Source of the DNA: Fragilariopsis cylindrus CCMP1102
Taxonomy: Eukaryota > Bacillariophyta > Bacillariophyceae > Bacillariales > Bacillariaceae
DNA: 50,522 nt
Reading direction: 5' to 3'
Assembly: GCA_900095095.1 (NCBI GenBank)
Contig: FMBT01000563.1
Coordinates: forward strand, 1 to 50,522
Below are positions 35,265 to 47,223 of this stretch, one piece after another. The number at the start of each line of letters is the position of its first letter. The first letter of the stretch is position 1. Below the pieces are notes generated by a model. The model searched no databases and was not told the DNA's origin. It was given only the letters and a program-made list of their open reading frames with translations. Both the position numbers and the translations under genes were made by a program.

Positions 35265-38200
35265 ATGAAAAATACATTGCAACTTCGTCGAGAGACTTCG
35301 AAAGCAACAACGAACATAGTAGATCCCATGATCACAAGAAAAAGAAGCCGAAGCAGACGACGTAATGGAGCGATCATAGTAGTATTATTTATGTGTTGCT
35401 GCTGCATTATCCCTACAGCATTGGCATTTATTTCTCCATCTCAAAATTGTGATGTTCTATCGATCGAATCTTCCAACACACGAAGGATACACAATAATCT
35501 GAAGAAAACCCCTTCCGTTGCGAGATCGTTTCCATCATCGTCATCATCATTGTCCACAATAATACCATCGACTACGGTAAGAACGAAATCATCATCAACT
35601 AGTACGGCGTTATTTGGTATTAAAGGATTCCGTTCCTGGTTTCAAGAACAATTCCCGAATGCCGTTCGACACGTGGATGTGGATACATATCAAGACAAGT
35701 TCGATCATGTGTTGGTGGATATGAATCAGATCTTACATGTCATATTACGTAGGAGTCGCAATCAAGAACAAGTGACCAAGACACTTATGTTTGAATTGGA
35801 TCTGTTAGTATCACGGTGTAATCCCACACAATCGTTAGTCCTTGCCATTGATGGATCACCCGCCGCTGCAAAATTAGCCACACAACGGAAACGACGGTTT
35901 GCTATCTTAAAAAATACACAATTTAAATTACAACATTCCGATAAACTCCGAATGACGAAACGACAACGTGCTAGACGGAAAAGGAATTACAAAGCAGAAT
36001 TACAATCCTTACAACTAACACCCGGCACAGAGTGTATGCAAAATATGGAAGCGGTCTTATTGTATTGGGCATGGCAACGATTACAAACACAAGGGAAACC
36101 CCATTCGAAGCTCTTACCGAAAGTTCGGATCTATATCAGTTCCTCATCGGTACCGGGAGAAGGTGAAATCAAACTATTAGAATGGATTAATAATTATCGT
36201 GGACATTTATCGACCAAGCCCGGTCAATCAATTGCGTTGATCGGTGGAGATGCTGATTTACTGTTAGAGGCGATGGTGATTCCTCCATCCTGGACGCACA
36301 ATGTGTTCGTCTTACGACCAGAAGAAGCCGATAACAATAAAGCAAAGCAAAGATGAAGGCGAAAAAACCAAAACCAGCAGAAAAATCCACCAAAAGTAGC
36401 AAGAATGGCAGCAGCAGTAGCAGTAGCAGCAGCAACAATAAATGGAGTGGTAGAAAAGATAATATCATGCACTGTACTAGTTTATGGGAGATGACATTAA
36501 GTTTAGACGATTATTGTCGAAAGAATATAGCAACAAAGTATTACGATCCCGAACACAATCCCGATGATCAAAACTTACTCCTACAAATACGAACTGACAT
36601 GGTTCTGTTGTTTATGCTCAACGGGAATGATTATTTACCCCGTGTCGTTGCTGTTGGATTTCGTGGTGTATTACGAACGTATTTAACTTTATTAGAACAA
36701 TGGATTGACACGAAACAAACAACTCAAAATATTGGGTTAGTCGATCCGAATACATTACAATTCAATTCTGATTTTTGTTCGGACTTTTTCCATATTTTAG
36801 GTCGTGATGCACCCACCGAACAAGAACGGTTACGTAGTGCCATGCAAACGAAACGAAAGACATATCATTCTATTGTGAACGATATGAGTGCAATAGGGTT
36901 TCTTCCAGCACCAGTTAAATTCGAGATAGTGGACAATGATGGTACTAATGAACAAGTAGTGAAAGTGGATGATGATGGTACACAGGCGCAGATTGAAGAA
37001 GAAGATGACGAAGAAGAAGAAGACGACGATTACGACGACGACGACGACGCTGATGATGATACAGTCGACGATGGAGAAGAATTTGACAACGACGATTACG
37101 ACGATGACGAAGACGATGATCTTGATAGTGATGATTCGTTGTCCGAAGAAAATGATATCACATCGAATGATGAGTCAGATGACGAAATGGACATAATGCA
37201 GCTATCTCTCGGAAAATAAATTCGAACGACTATCACGAATACCAAATCCCAGTCAACGCCGGTTCCTCTAATAGTAAAACAACTGCAAAAAATTCACTAG
37301 CGAAGATTGTGTTAAATGAGTTCAAGTTACTCGAATTTGTGGAGAGTGAAGGAGATATGACGAAACTCGACTATGAATGGGAGATTACCGTTCCCGCTGC
37401 TGCTAATTTAGATCGATATTTGGGAGGCCTTTTATGGACCCTACAGACATACCAAGATGGTGTTTGTCCTAGCTACAGTTATAATTATGGAAAGTGCATG
37501 GCACCCACAGGCCGTACGATTGCCGCGTACTTTGACCAAGCGATCCATGATAAGAGAGATGTGGGAGCGGAGGAACTTTTACAAAATTTTGAACCTGGTG
37601 GGTCCATTAGTGCTGGTGTAGCTTGCTTAGCTGCATTGCCAGTTTCTGTGAAAGATCTTGTACCAAAGCCGTACTCACTTATTGCAGATGCAACTGTGGA
37701 AGATTTCTACTCCCAATGCATGGACCCCGTCGATAACTTCTTCTATTTTAAAAAATTCGAGGAACTCGTCGATGCTGAAGTCAAAAGGATGACAAAAGAC
37801 GGATTGAATAGCGAAAACGCAAAAGATGATGATATAGACGCATCTCCTGGTCGTCATATAATACTCGGTGATCACTACTGGACAGTACTGAAACGAGGGA
37901 AAGAGGTTATGGAACACCCATTTCGACCGCCTTCACCACCAACCGAGAATTTTTCAAAACTAAGACCTAATTCTCGTATTACGGCAAGTCGCATCATTAG
38001 TATGGATCGCCCACCTCCAAGAGCTTCCAATACTAAAAATGCAACAACAGCTGATGAGCGACCTTCGAAAACACGTTACCCTCGTAAATTCTGGGTCAAA
38101 AATATGATCGATATCGATCATTTGAACTTCGGATCTTTGATCACTGGATCAGAATCTTCTTCGGTGTCTCAAATTCCATACAAGATTGCGTTTGGATCAT

Positions 38201-39114
38201 CCCCCGATATGTACGGGGGTTCAAGACAGGCAAACGACAAGACAAGTTTCAAACTACTCAATTCGAGTCCAGTGGATGTGTTATATAAACAAAGTACCGT
38301 CGACAGTAATGACCAAATGGCAGAGATAGCTATTTCTACCCCGCTTCATACCCCCATTCTGAATCCTGAAAGTCAGAGTGCACTTGTTATCCTGAAACAA
38401 CTCTGTGACATTCGGCTTGTGGGTTGCTATACGTTCGATGATTCTCCGAATCACGAGATTACGCTAACTATTGCAAAGCCTGACGCCATTAACGTTATCT
38501 TGCCTGTGGAAAAACTGACATTCACTCTGATAAAGGAAAATAGTCAAACTGAACAATCGGTGAAACAAATCCTTGCATCGTTGGCTCTTGATTCAATAAT
38601 GAATTCTGGTGGTAGGAAAGATGAAAAACAACCCCGAGTACGATGGTACGATTTGACGTTTCAGGGCACGAAAGACTTTTTGGAGCTTCACCATTCTGGA
38701 GCCGCAGCAGTTGCAAAAAAATCATCAAACGTAGATACGAATCTTGAAAATCAAAGTGCATTAGTAATTCTGAAACAACTGTGTGATATAGGTCTAGTAC
38801 AATATTATGAATTCAACGAGGTACCAGGATCATCCGATCATCCTGAAAAGACCTCTCTGTTTCTATACAAGCAGGGCTCGTCGTCACCGGAAAGTTCCTC
38901 GGAAGAGGAGGTGGTGCCGTTTCTTTCATTTGAACGGAATAGGATTACCGAATCCAAGAAATGGGTACGACAACATTTGGTGTCGTTGGCTCTAGACGAA
39001 ATGATCTTGAATGGTACCACCATTGACAATAAAGGGGGTGATACTCTAACCAAAATTCACTGGTATGATCTTACTTTTCAAGGTATCAAAGAACGTATCT
39101 GCCTTCACCAATGA
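35265..39114 (+). CDS. XRN-type 5'-3' exoribonuclease with plastid-type presequence; two frame breaks
   Basis: The exonuclease blocks appear in family order: GIKGFRSWFQEQFP, HVLVDMNQILH, LAIDGSPAAAKLATQRKRRF, LTPGTECM, SSVPGEGEIKLLEWI, GGDADLLLEAM and LFMLNGNDYLPR. The acidic residues that bind metal in Xrn1/Rat1 are all present. The N-terminus has a basic stretch, a hydrophobic core (residues 35-53) and ALA|FISP at 52-58, the bipartite plastid-targeting pattern of diatoms. Starting at ATG 35328 (Met22) would make a cleaner signal peptide than ATG 35265. An Asp/Glu tract (nt 36990-37190) interrupts the protein. The C-terminus has two similar segments (about nt 38350-38690 and 38750-39110), each running from SALVILKQLCDI to LALD and WYDLTFQG and resembling divergent double-stranded-RNA-binding domains. 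One-base slips are needed near 36345 and 37186. The enzyme call is firm; plastid location and dsRBD are inferred. Confidence 0.82.
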
Positions 39115-39470
39115 TCCTTCTTTTGCTAGATCAAAGAATTATCGGCAGAGAGAGCGAGAGAGATTTTCTGTATCTTTACCTTAATGTCCTACAAGCATCA
39201 GATCATATTAAGCACCTTGCAAAAAAACGTTTGCAGGGGATGATATAAAATCATAGAATCACAATTTTGACTACAGTACTACACTATGTTTGTTTTTGGT
39301 CTATGCATTTATCTCTCTACATATGTTATTTACGATACGATGGCAGCATAAACAGATATCAATTATCCATTTGTGTGGACGAGCTAGATCTAGTACTCCA
39401 TCTTAAGTATCGTAGATACGTATATGTAGCCGGAAAAAGATTATTATTTATCTCCTAATTATTTCTTTAT
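39115..39470. other. Convergent spacer
   Basis: This is AT-rich sequence between the XRN gene and the NTF2-like gene, which converge here. A GAGAGAGCGAGAGAG run occurs near 39151. No gene is seen. Confidence 0.4.
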
Positions 39471-40388
39471 TTACTTCTTTTTTCTGGACGACATAATATT
39501 ACCCAGCCATGTAATAAAGGAATATCGGAATGATTTTTTAAATGGCATCGCTTCTCGGAAGGGTAATCCTTTTCCAACACCATAAAAGAATCCGAATGCG
39601 CCACCTAATCCACCCGTATTGCCATATTGTCGATCCACCGTATAAAATCCATATTCCGTCAGTTTCATATTTTCATCAAAATCCGCATGATGACATTCTG
39701 GTGGTAGAATTAAATTGCCCTTATTTTTAGCATTTTCCTTTGACACGCCCATAAAATCAGTTTTCATTTGTGCGGTATTGGAGGTTAAAAAGTAAACACG
39801 ATTGGGTTGAATCGGTGATACCGTAAATCCAAATCGATTGGTTTCGATATCAAAAGAATCTTCTAATTTAAATCCACCTAAGGCATCTAAAAATGGTTGT
39901 TTCCCAATCGGACCCACCACCGCCGCACAGAATTGAAAATTTTCGGCTAAACATTCTCCACTATCACCCAGTCCTAACATAATTTCTGGATCAAATAATT
40001 TTTTCGTTTGTGCAATCAATTCGGAGGATTTGTTATCAAAAAATGCTGCCTTCGCCGCTACTTCTTCGTCCTGCTTCTTCTGGTCCAAGGATTGTTGTTC
40101 CATTTGTTGAATAAATTGATCGGTGGACACGGTTTTGGATCGTTTCTGATGATCCCTGATGATCTGACGTGTCAATTTCAGGTCTTTTTCTGCTGCTTTC
40201 GATGTTACTGCGACTGCTGCAGCGGCCGCATTGAGTTGTGTCTCAACTGCGACATGATAGTGCTGCTGTCGTTGTGGTTGTTGGTGGTTGGAAGATCGTG
40301 ATGAAGTGCTAAATGCATCCGCCGTCGACCAAAAAAGTCCCAATAGAAGGAAAATCTTCGACGTTTCAATAGTAGTACGCATTTTCAT
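39471..40388 (-). CDS. Probable plastid-targeted NTF2/SnoaL-like protein
   Basis: This is 305 residues from an ATG, single exon. Residues 1-25 form a signal peptide (IFLLLGLFWSTADA) with cleavage before Phe26 (ADA|FSTSS), the ASAFAP-like motif that directs diatom proteins into the plastid. A Gln/Ala-rich linker and a helical region (about 60-125) follow. The region of about 125-260 reads KLFDPEIMLGLGDSGECLAENFQFCAAVVGPIGKQPFLDAL then VYFLTSNTAQMKTDFMG, like a SnoaL/NTF2 cone-fold domain that holds a small ligand or acts enzymatically. The function is unknown. The targeting signal is clear; the fold call is by pattern only. Confidence 0.65.
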   Translation of the reverse strand: MKMRTTIETSKIFLLLGLFWSTADAFSTSSRSSNHQQPQRQQHYHVAVETQLNAAAAAVAVTSKAAEKDLKLTRQIIRDHQKRSKTVSTDQFIQQMEQQSLDQKKQDEEVAAKAAFFDNKSSELIAQTKKLFDPEIMLGLGDSGECLAENFQFCAAVVGPIGKQPFLDALGGFKLEDSFDIETNRFGFTVSPIQPNRVYFLTSNTAQMKTDFMGVSKENAKNKGNLILPPECHHADFDENMKLTEYGFYTVDRQYGNTGGLGGAFGFFYGVGKGLPFREAMPFKKSFRYSFITWLGNIMSSRKKK

Positions 40389-40395
40389 TGCTGTT

Positions 40396-40427
<32 letters not shown>

Positions 40428-41119
40428 CGTCGATATTTCGATATTATGTAAAAGATTGTGTTACCGTGGTTAATAGAGCAAAAAATAATGGTTAAAATTG
40501 TTATGATCATAGCTGTTCAGAGGATCGTTGTATCTTGTTTTTTCACTGCTGTGACTGACTCACGCACTTTTGTGTCGTGCGTGTTCCGAACACGAGCAGC
40601 GACTATTAGAAAGGGCACGGGCGGGTTCCAATTAGGGGGTGAAATCGCGATGCATAATTCTGATGACCCCAAATCAAGGTATGTGCATTACTGTAGAAAT
40701 AAAAAACTATCTATCGGCGATACACACGATTAGAAGATTCGACGTGCTTATTGGCGATTGACTTTGGCGTCACTTACACAAGAATAGATTGAATAGAACA
40801 AATAAATGAGCCTAATCGCTTACTTTGCATTCTTGTCTCTTTCGACGTTTCGAAGACGAGATCTTCATTCAAATTCCTCCCTCTCCTTCCTTTTAAAATT
40901 TGAGTCGGTGTTGCGTTTGCCTCTCCAGTATTATCATTAAAAAGAAAGTCAGTCCAAAAGAGCCCGAAATCACAAACTCAACTCTGCATTTTGCTACCCA
41001 CCACCCTATCTCATTCTACAAAGACGTCAATTCATTCATTTCTCGTGCCTAGTAGTTGATCTGTCATATTGATTTAAACGTAGTAAAGTCTTATCGTATC
41101 ATATCATATCATACACACA
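40389..41119. promoter_or_regulatory. Divergent promoter region
   Basis: This 730-bp region lies between divergent start codons. It starts with a GTCGTTGTCGTTGTC-type repeat next to the NTF2-like start codon, includes a TTACTGTA motif near 40690, and ends with an ATCATATCATATCAT repeat before the SGNH gene. No gene is seen. Confidence 0.4.
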
Positions 41120-43196
41120 ATGGGAATTTACGGAAAGTTAAAGAAAGCAGGGGCATCAGTTGCTTCTAGATCATCTCGGAAAGGAGAAGAATCTGTAGCA
41201 GCAGCGTCCCAACAATCATGGTACGCTCCACCAACATCTTACGATGTTGCTGATACGGATGTATAGTAGTACCAACAACAACACCCGACAATGTCAACGT
41301 TCCAAGAAGCATGTCAGGAACTGGTAGTAACGGCAGTGATAACAGTAAAAAGAAGGCTCTACTTGAAGGAGAAGATCCTGAAATGGATGCAGAAGATGAT
41401 CCATCGATAGTTAGTAAGGCATCCTCGTTCATTCTGAGTGTCTTTTCTGTCAACAATAGTACTATTGCCACCAATGTGTCGGGTGGTGATCTTGATTCTG
41501 TCCATAAAGAACTCAACGATAACGATGAGGAGAACGATGAGGAGAAAAACATGGCAAGAAAGATGATGGAACAGTCAACCATGTGCTGTGCTTCAATGTT
41601 AGCATTTTGGTATGGACTCTCCAAGGTCGTACAGGTTTCGTTATTGGCAGGAGCCGCACTTGGTACTGTTGGCGTCGTTGCGATGGTGGCGTTCGGTGGA
41701 CGTCCACCGGCATTCCCTGCTCACATCAACGTCGCGTTTGTTGGTAACTCGTACTTTTACGTGAATGATTTACCACGATTCGTTGAGAATATTGGGGATG
41801 GACATATTACACAAGATTCCGTTTTGCACAATTCAGCTAGTATCTTACAAATCATCATGACAGGAAATGGTATGTACAATAAGTGGGCAACGACAAAAGC
41901 TATGATCGGTGGTACTAAATTCGAAACGAACACAGGTAAAACTGCTTACCTGTACGATATGGGTGCCTGCTCTGTCCCGCAACTTTTAACTGGACACGAT
42001 CAGATGGTGACCAAGCAAAATGGATTAGGATCGTTTATCGATGACGGTGAAAATCCATGCTTCCAAGATGATGCATACCGTCAATATGAAGAATCTTTTG
42101 ACCTCAAAGATAAAGTTAAAGGGGGATGGGACTTCGTCGTTATTACCGATCAATCGAAGGTCATGGCTGTTGATGAAACCCGGCAGGAAACCCTGTCAGC
42201 ATTTAATTACACGTACGGGCCATTACTGAAGAAGCACAATATTTCTCCGATCATCGTCCAACCTCATGCGTATTCAGCGAGTAGTGCCAACTCAACTAGT
42301 CTTTCGGATCTTGCCACATTCACCGCCCTAATCATGGAGGGTGCAGAAATATACAAGAAATACCTTGGTAAACGTACCGGATGGTTCTCTACTGCACACG
42401 TCGCTCCTGTTGGGAACGCATTTGCTGCTATTTACGAAGAATCTCCATACGATTTATACCCGAAATTATTTTTGGATGATGGTATCCACCCATCTGCATA
42501 CGGAACTTTCGTATACGGATGTGTCATTTATGCTACCATGACTGGACACATGCCTAAATACAATCGTGTTGTCGTTGATGATATGGAAAACTCAGATATC
42601 TTCGCTACAGCACGACGGTTACAAGCAACAACTTCCGTTGCTGGTTTTCCCACCAAAGACGAGGCTGCTATTTTATACAAGATCGCTAAGAAGGTTGCTC
42701 TCCGAGGGTACAAACCTAAAATGTTGAGAGGATTCCAAATTGAGTCAGACGCAGCCGATTTCTTAACCACGAACAATGACAACGGTGCCGCCTACCAGGG
42801 GATTATCAAAGCTACAACCAATATAGCAACGGTGGAGGAGGAGGATCTTACAATGACTACTACCAAGATCAAGCATATGGTGGTGGTTACGATGGAGCAT
42901 ACGGAGGTAATGACGATGCCAACGCCCAACAACAAAACCAGAATGGAGATGATAACAACGACTACAATGGCAATTATCAAAATAATGGCAATTATCAAAA
43001 CAATGGCAATTATCAAAACAATGGCAACTACGAGAACGGAAATAACAATAACAATAACGGGAACTACAACAACAATGGAGCATACGGAGGTAATTATGGA
43101 AATGACGATAATAACGGAAATGACGATAATAACGCTCAGCAACAAAACAATGGTAATGAAAATACCCAACAGTACTACTACAACAATGGAAACTAG
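41120..43196 (+). CDS. SGNH (GDSL-like) hydrolase with membrane segment and N/Y/Q/G-rich tail; two frame breaks
   Basis: The ATG at 41120 opens MGIYGKLKKAG and continues to about 41258, where one base must be gained to reach the frame holding the rest. A hydrophobic stretch (VSLLAGAALGTVGVVAMVAFGG, about nt 41630-41700) forms a membrane anchor. The hydrolase domain follows with FVGNSYFYVND (block I, nucleophile Ser), DFVVITDQS, and DDGIHPSAYGT (catalytic Asp and His), the SGNH signature. At a GGGG run (42798-42801) the frame slips again. In the frame one base away the sequence reads DYQSYNQYSNGGGG, then AYGGG, then NYQNNG repeated, and ends QQYYYNNGN at a stop (43194-43196). The unshifted frame instead gives a Met/Thr/Ile-rich translation typical of an out-of-frame reading. 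Esterase substrates are unknown; a cell-surface or silica-associated role is only a guess. Confidence 0.75.
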
Positions 43197-43442
43197 TAAA
43201 CTATGATAATGAGATGAACCAGAATCTCCTCTGGTTATATGTAAAAAATATATATATTACATATATATATATCTGTGAAGGAACATGTACAAGTCAACAC
43301 GCATAACGCACGCGCGATGGATAATAATTATCAGATATAAAAATTAATAGGACATTTTACATTTTGAATCTACATACAATATAAAATACATTCCCAACAG
43401 TAGTCTATTATTATAGTTATCGTTGTAACAACATGATGATGT

Positions 43443-45654
43443 TTAGATAAATTCCCCAGCAGTGGCTCCTATCGTCGTCGTAGTTTTGATCGTCGTCATA
43501 GCGATGCCGCTACCATTAATCGAGTTTGAGTTGAAACTCAAGTTCGAATCATTATCGTCGCCATTGTCCATATCAGTATTGTTTGTAATTCTGATTTCGA
43601 CATCATCTAATGACGACGACGTCGGTCGACGATATTGCCTTCTTTGGATGATGCGTCTCTTCTTCTTTTTCGTTTTCCCCAGTAGGAAAGAGAATACAGC
43701 AAGCACACCAATAGCTATTACAACGGTACTAGCAGTAAGATACAAAATAATCCCACCATGATTTGTCTTCAGCTCCGATTGTGACGACCTTCTTTCTTCG
43801 ATGCATTGCATATATGCGTCTTTGGATATAGCTCGTAGGGTACATACCCACTTCACTTCAATGGACGTATTACTGCCAACCATACCTCCGTCATCATCAT
43901 CATCATCATCTTCATAGGACGAATACACATGTTGCCGTTTTATAAATGTCTCAAATAATGACGAGGAATCAACCTTCCGATATATGATTGATGTTACTAT
44001 TATTATCATTCATTCTCAAATCGCGTTATAAGACTATCTAAACTGTTTGAAGATAAATCTGAAACATTGTATACATCAGTAAAACGTGGTAGTTGATTCC
44101 AAACCCAATTTTGATCGTCGTCGCCACCACCGTTGTCGTTATCGTTATCGTCATTATCAACAGCATTATTGATACTACCACTACTACTACTACTGCTACT
44201 GCTACTACTACTTAAATTAAGATAATGAGTTGTGTAGTCGAGCAATGTACCCGATACATTGTCATAATCAACGATGCGATAACTTGGATTGGAACCATAT
44301 ACTGGTGAAAGAGAAGAAGACATCAACAACGGAATAGAAAGAGAACTATTCTTTTTGTTGTTGTTGTTGTTGTTACCATCAATATTGTTATCATCGTAGT
44401 TGTAAGTTAATAACCGAAATTCTTCTGTATGAATATGTCCAAATAAATGTCCTTGTATGGTCGGAAAGTTGTTGTTGGTCGTCGTTGTACTACTACTACT
44501 ACTTGGTCGTTGTTGTTGTTTGTTGTTGCTGTTGTCGTTGAGCATGATTTTTTAAAATCGTTAGATATCGATCGACGTATCGGTCCGACCATTGTTGAGA
44601 ATGACGAAAGCTACCAATAGAAGGTGGAATATGACCCACAATCCAAATAGCATTAATTTTAATTTAGTAGAATCATTATCATCATCCTCGTCGCCATTAT
44701 CAGAGCTACTAGTACTTATATTATTGTTCTGATCATCGCCACTAACAATTGCCTTCTGTAGCTGTGATTCGATCCAACCAAATTGACCTAATGGATCATC
44801 ATCATCATCATCATTATCATCTTCATCATCCACCAACAACATACGTCGGTTGATGATTCACTGAATATATGACAGTATTGAGAGATAGAATAAGTATGGA
44901 GGAGGAGGATGTAGTTTGAATAATTCTAGAATAATAGCCACCATCCGCAAATTTGAGATTCCTCCTCCGTTAAAAAACAGTCATCCAATCCATCTCTCGC
45001 CATTGTCAACACTGTATTGGTACTGGTAGTACCATTGCTGTTGCTGCTGCTACTGTTGACGTCAATATAGTAGTCGGGAGTCACGTCGTTGTTACCCAAG
45101 ACTGGGATAATGGGTACATTCGGAAATACTTTTCGGATCGAATGAATCGTCATTGATAGGACGGTCCTGGTAAAAGAAATTGTCCATCATCGAAATGATT
45201 CACTGTCACCACTGGTATTCTTTGGGTCAATGATAGTTTTGACGAAGACGACGAAAACAACTCCGCCGTTCCGTGACGAACAAATCACCAGTAATCAAGA
45301 TGAAATCAATTTTTTTTTGGGTTTGCTGTTGCTGTGTATTGCTGTTAGTATTCTTTCCTGCTGCACTTTGAAGAGAGGAATCGAGTAATGAAATAGGTGC
45401 ATCACATCCCGTCGTCCCAATGGAGAATGAAGTCGAGTGTCATTTTGTGTACAGTTACCGATGTCATCATCGCTCATCGAATTGTGATGATGCGTGACAG
45501 CAAATTCAGTACCATAGAATGGATCGACGTGTAAATCACTCAACCACAAGAAGTGTCCCATGATGTATGATTGTAAAATATAACTTGGAGATTCCTTTTT
45601 TTGTTGGGCGCCTAACAGTAGATTCGATCGATTCTGACCGTTCGCCGTATTCAA
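43443..45654 (-). pseudogene. Acid-sphingomyelinase-like phosphodiesterase, membrane-anchored, at least seven frame breaks
   Basis: Successive frames on the minus strand encode, in correct family order, LWLSDLHVDPFYG, LHSPLGRR, IDFILITGDL, VRHGTAEL, IPVLGNNDVTPDYYI, FADGGYYSRII, DPLGQFGWIESQL, IWIVGHIPPS, and GHLFGHIHTEEF followed by SPVYGSNPSYRIVDYD. These are the metal-binding motifs of calcineurin-like phosphoesterases of the acid sphingomyelinase/SMPDL3/endopolyphosphatase group. The C-terminal frame has a membrane segment (GIILYLTASTVVIAIGVLAVFSFLL) and a basic tail. No single frame is long enough; one break lies at a run of nine T (45310-45318, plus strand). Metal ligands are intact and within each block I see few stops, so indel errors or a very recent pseudogene are more likely than old decay. 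The N-terminus, probably a signal peptide, is not resolved. Confidence 0.7.
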
Positions 45655-46242
45655 ACTAAGGTAGGGCTACCAGGCAATTAATCACCACACTACGTGCCGT
45701 GCTGTGTTCGGTCTTGGCTCTTGTAGTATATGTAGGAAACAACTTGCTTAGCATCGGTCTGGGACGTTATATAATACTCCTATTTTCATGTCATGGTCGA
45801 TTGAAAAATGATAGTTTCCGCCCAATACTTCTGAGGTAGAAGTACACTAAGCACAATAAAGAGAAGATGTGGAGAAAAGAAAAAGAGATTCAAACAGATT
45901 CCTGTTTAAATAACGTTCGAAAATTTAAAAAAATACGATTAGTGTTTATTTTCCCATAGACTCGATTACTATGCACGACTGGGTTTCTTCGCTCACGACG
46001 AATTTAAAGATACACATCAACTTTTGTTGACACCTTTCGCTCACCTACAGTACTAATAGTATCACCAGTTTCTTGGAAAAATAACAATCAAATGCAACGA
46101 CACGATGTACAATTGTCTCACAATATTGTACTAGTAGGACGGCAAATATAGCAATCTATTTACCTTTAACGACGACGACGACGACAGAAAGAGAACGAGA
46201 GAGAGAGAGAGACGAATTACTGATACACAGAAAGAAAATAAT
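45655..46242. promoter_or_regulatory. Divergent promoter region
   Basis: About 590 bp lies between the phosphodiesterase and pyroglutamyl-peptidase genes, transcribed apart. It has CTACAGTAC near 46048 and a GAGAGAGAGAGAG tract at about 46195-46210. No gene is seen. Confidence 0.4.
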
Positions 46243-47038
46243 ATGGTATTTAAGGTTTTAGTGACAGGCTTCGGCCCGTATGGCAAGACCAAGATCAATC
46301 CAAGTTTGTCGGTGATTCGAAATCTTGCAGACGAGTGCAATGAGAATGGTATCCTAATAATTGACAACTGCGGCAACAACATCTATCGAGACGACAATAA
46401 AGACGAAGGCAACAACACCGGCTTGTAAAAGTCCAAATTATCACGAAGCAGTGACTTGTGAATTTAACAAATGTATTCATGAAACCAAATCATTCGTTTC
46501 GAAATTTACACCGGATGCTATTATTATTGATTGGAGAGTATCCTGGTCGGTCGATGGTCACACTCGAAAGGGTCGCCATCAACTATAATGATTTGACTCG
46601 ATATGGACTATCGGACGAATCGGGATATGCACCTCAGGGCACTCCCAGTGACAGGTGGACCTGCCGCTTATTTTTCCTCTTTACCACTACGCAGGATCGT
46701 GAAAATCTTCGGTGCGGCGGAGTACCAGCCGATATTCGGGTGATGCGGAACATTACTGAATCACCTGATGTATGAATTCTCCATTACCTACAACAAGAAC
46801 ACCAAAACGTTAGTAGTTCTGCCCGCTGGTTTCGTACACCTCCCCGCACTACCAGAAATGGCCTCCCGTGAAGAAAATCTTGGTATGCCATCCATGACGG
46901 CAAATTTATCCACAAGAGCAGTACGTGTATCATTTTTTCTATTTTCCAACAAGAATGATTCGTCATCAAGCTTCCTGGTGGCGTGATAAACAAGATATTG
47001 ACGAACCCATTAAAAGTCGTTTACTAGTTGAGATATAA
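46243..47038 (+). pseudogene. Pyroglutamyl-peptidase I (C15 family), frame-broken
   Basis: The first frame begins MVFKVLVTGFGPYGKTKINPSLSVI, the N-terminal signature of pyrrolidone-carboxyl peptidase, which removes N-terminal pyroglutamate. Later pieces in shifted frames give GEYPGRSMVTLERVAINYND (catalytic Glu region), GPAAYFSSLPLRRIVKIFG, GTLLNHLMYEF and PAGFVHLPALPEM (catalytic His region). The Cys motif, normally AGxYxCN, reads GTLLNH without Cys, so an indel seems to have removed the nucleophile. Beyond the usual end, a frame encoding RHQASWWRDKQDID closes at 47036-47038. At least four frame changes are needed. Inactive as written. Confidence 0.7.
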
Positions 47039-47223
47039 GAGTTTTTCGGCTTTTTCCAGATTTGTTATAGATATTATCTTAATTTATCTATGTACAATAT
47101 GGCGGGCATTATACCAGCAAAGTATTTCTCTTTATCTTCTTGTTGTAACGAGAGAAGAGAAGTACAATTTTTGTAACTTATAATGGTGCATCATCATCAG
47201 TATCAACATCAGTAACATCAACA

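Noticed and set aside
41212..41260. Donor-like ATGGTACGC and TATAG acceptor in the SGNH gene
   Set aside because: Splicing there would not enter the frame of the hydrolase domain, whereas a one-base gain does.
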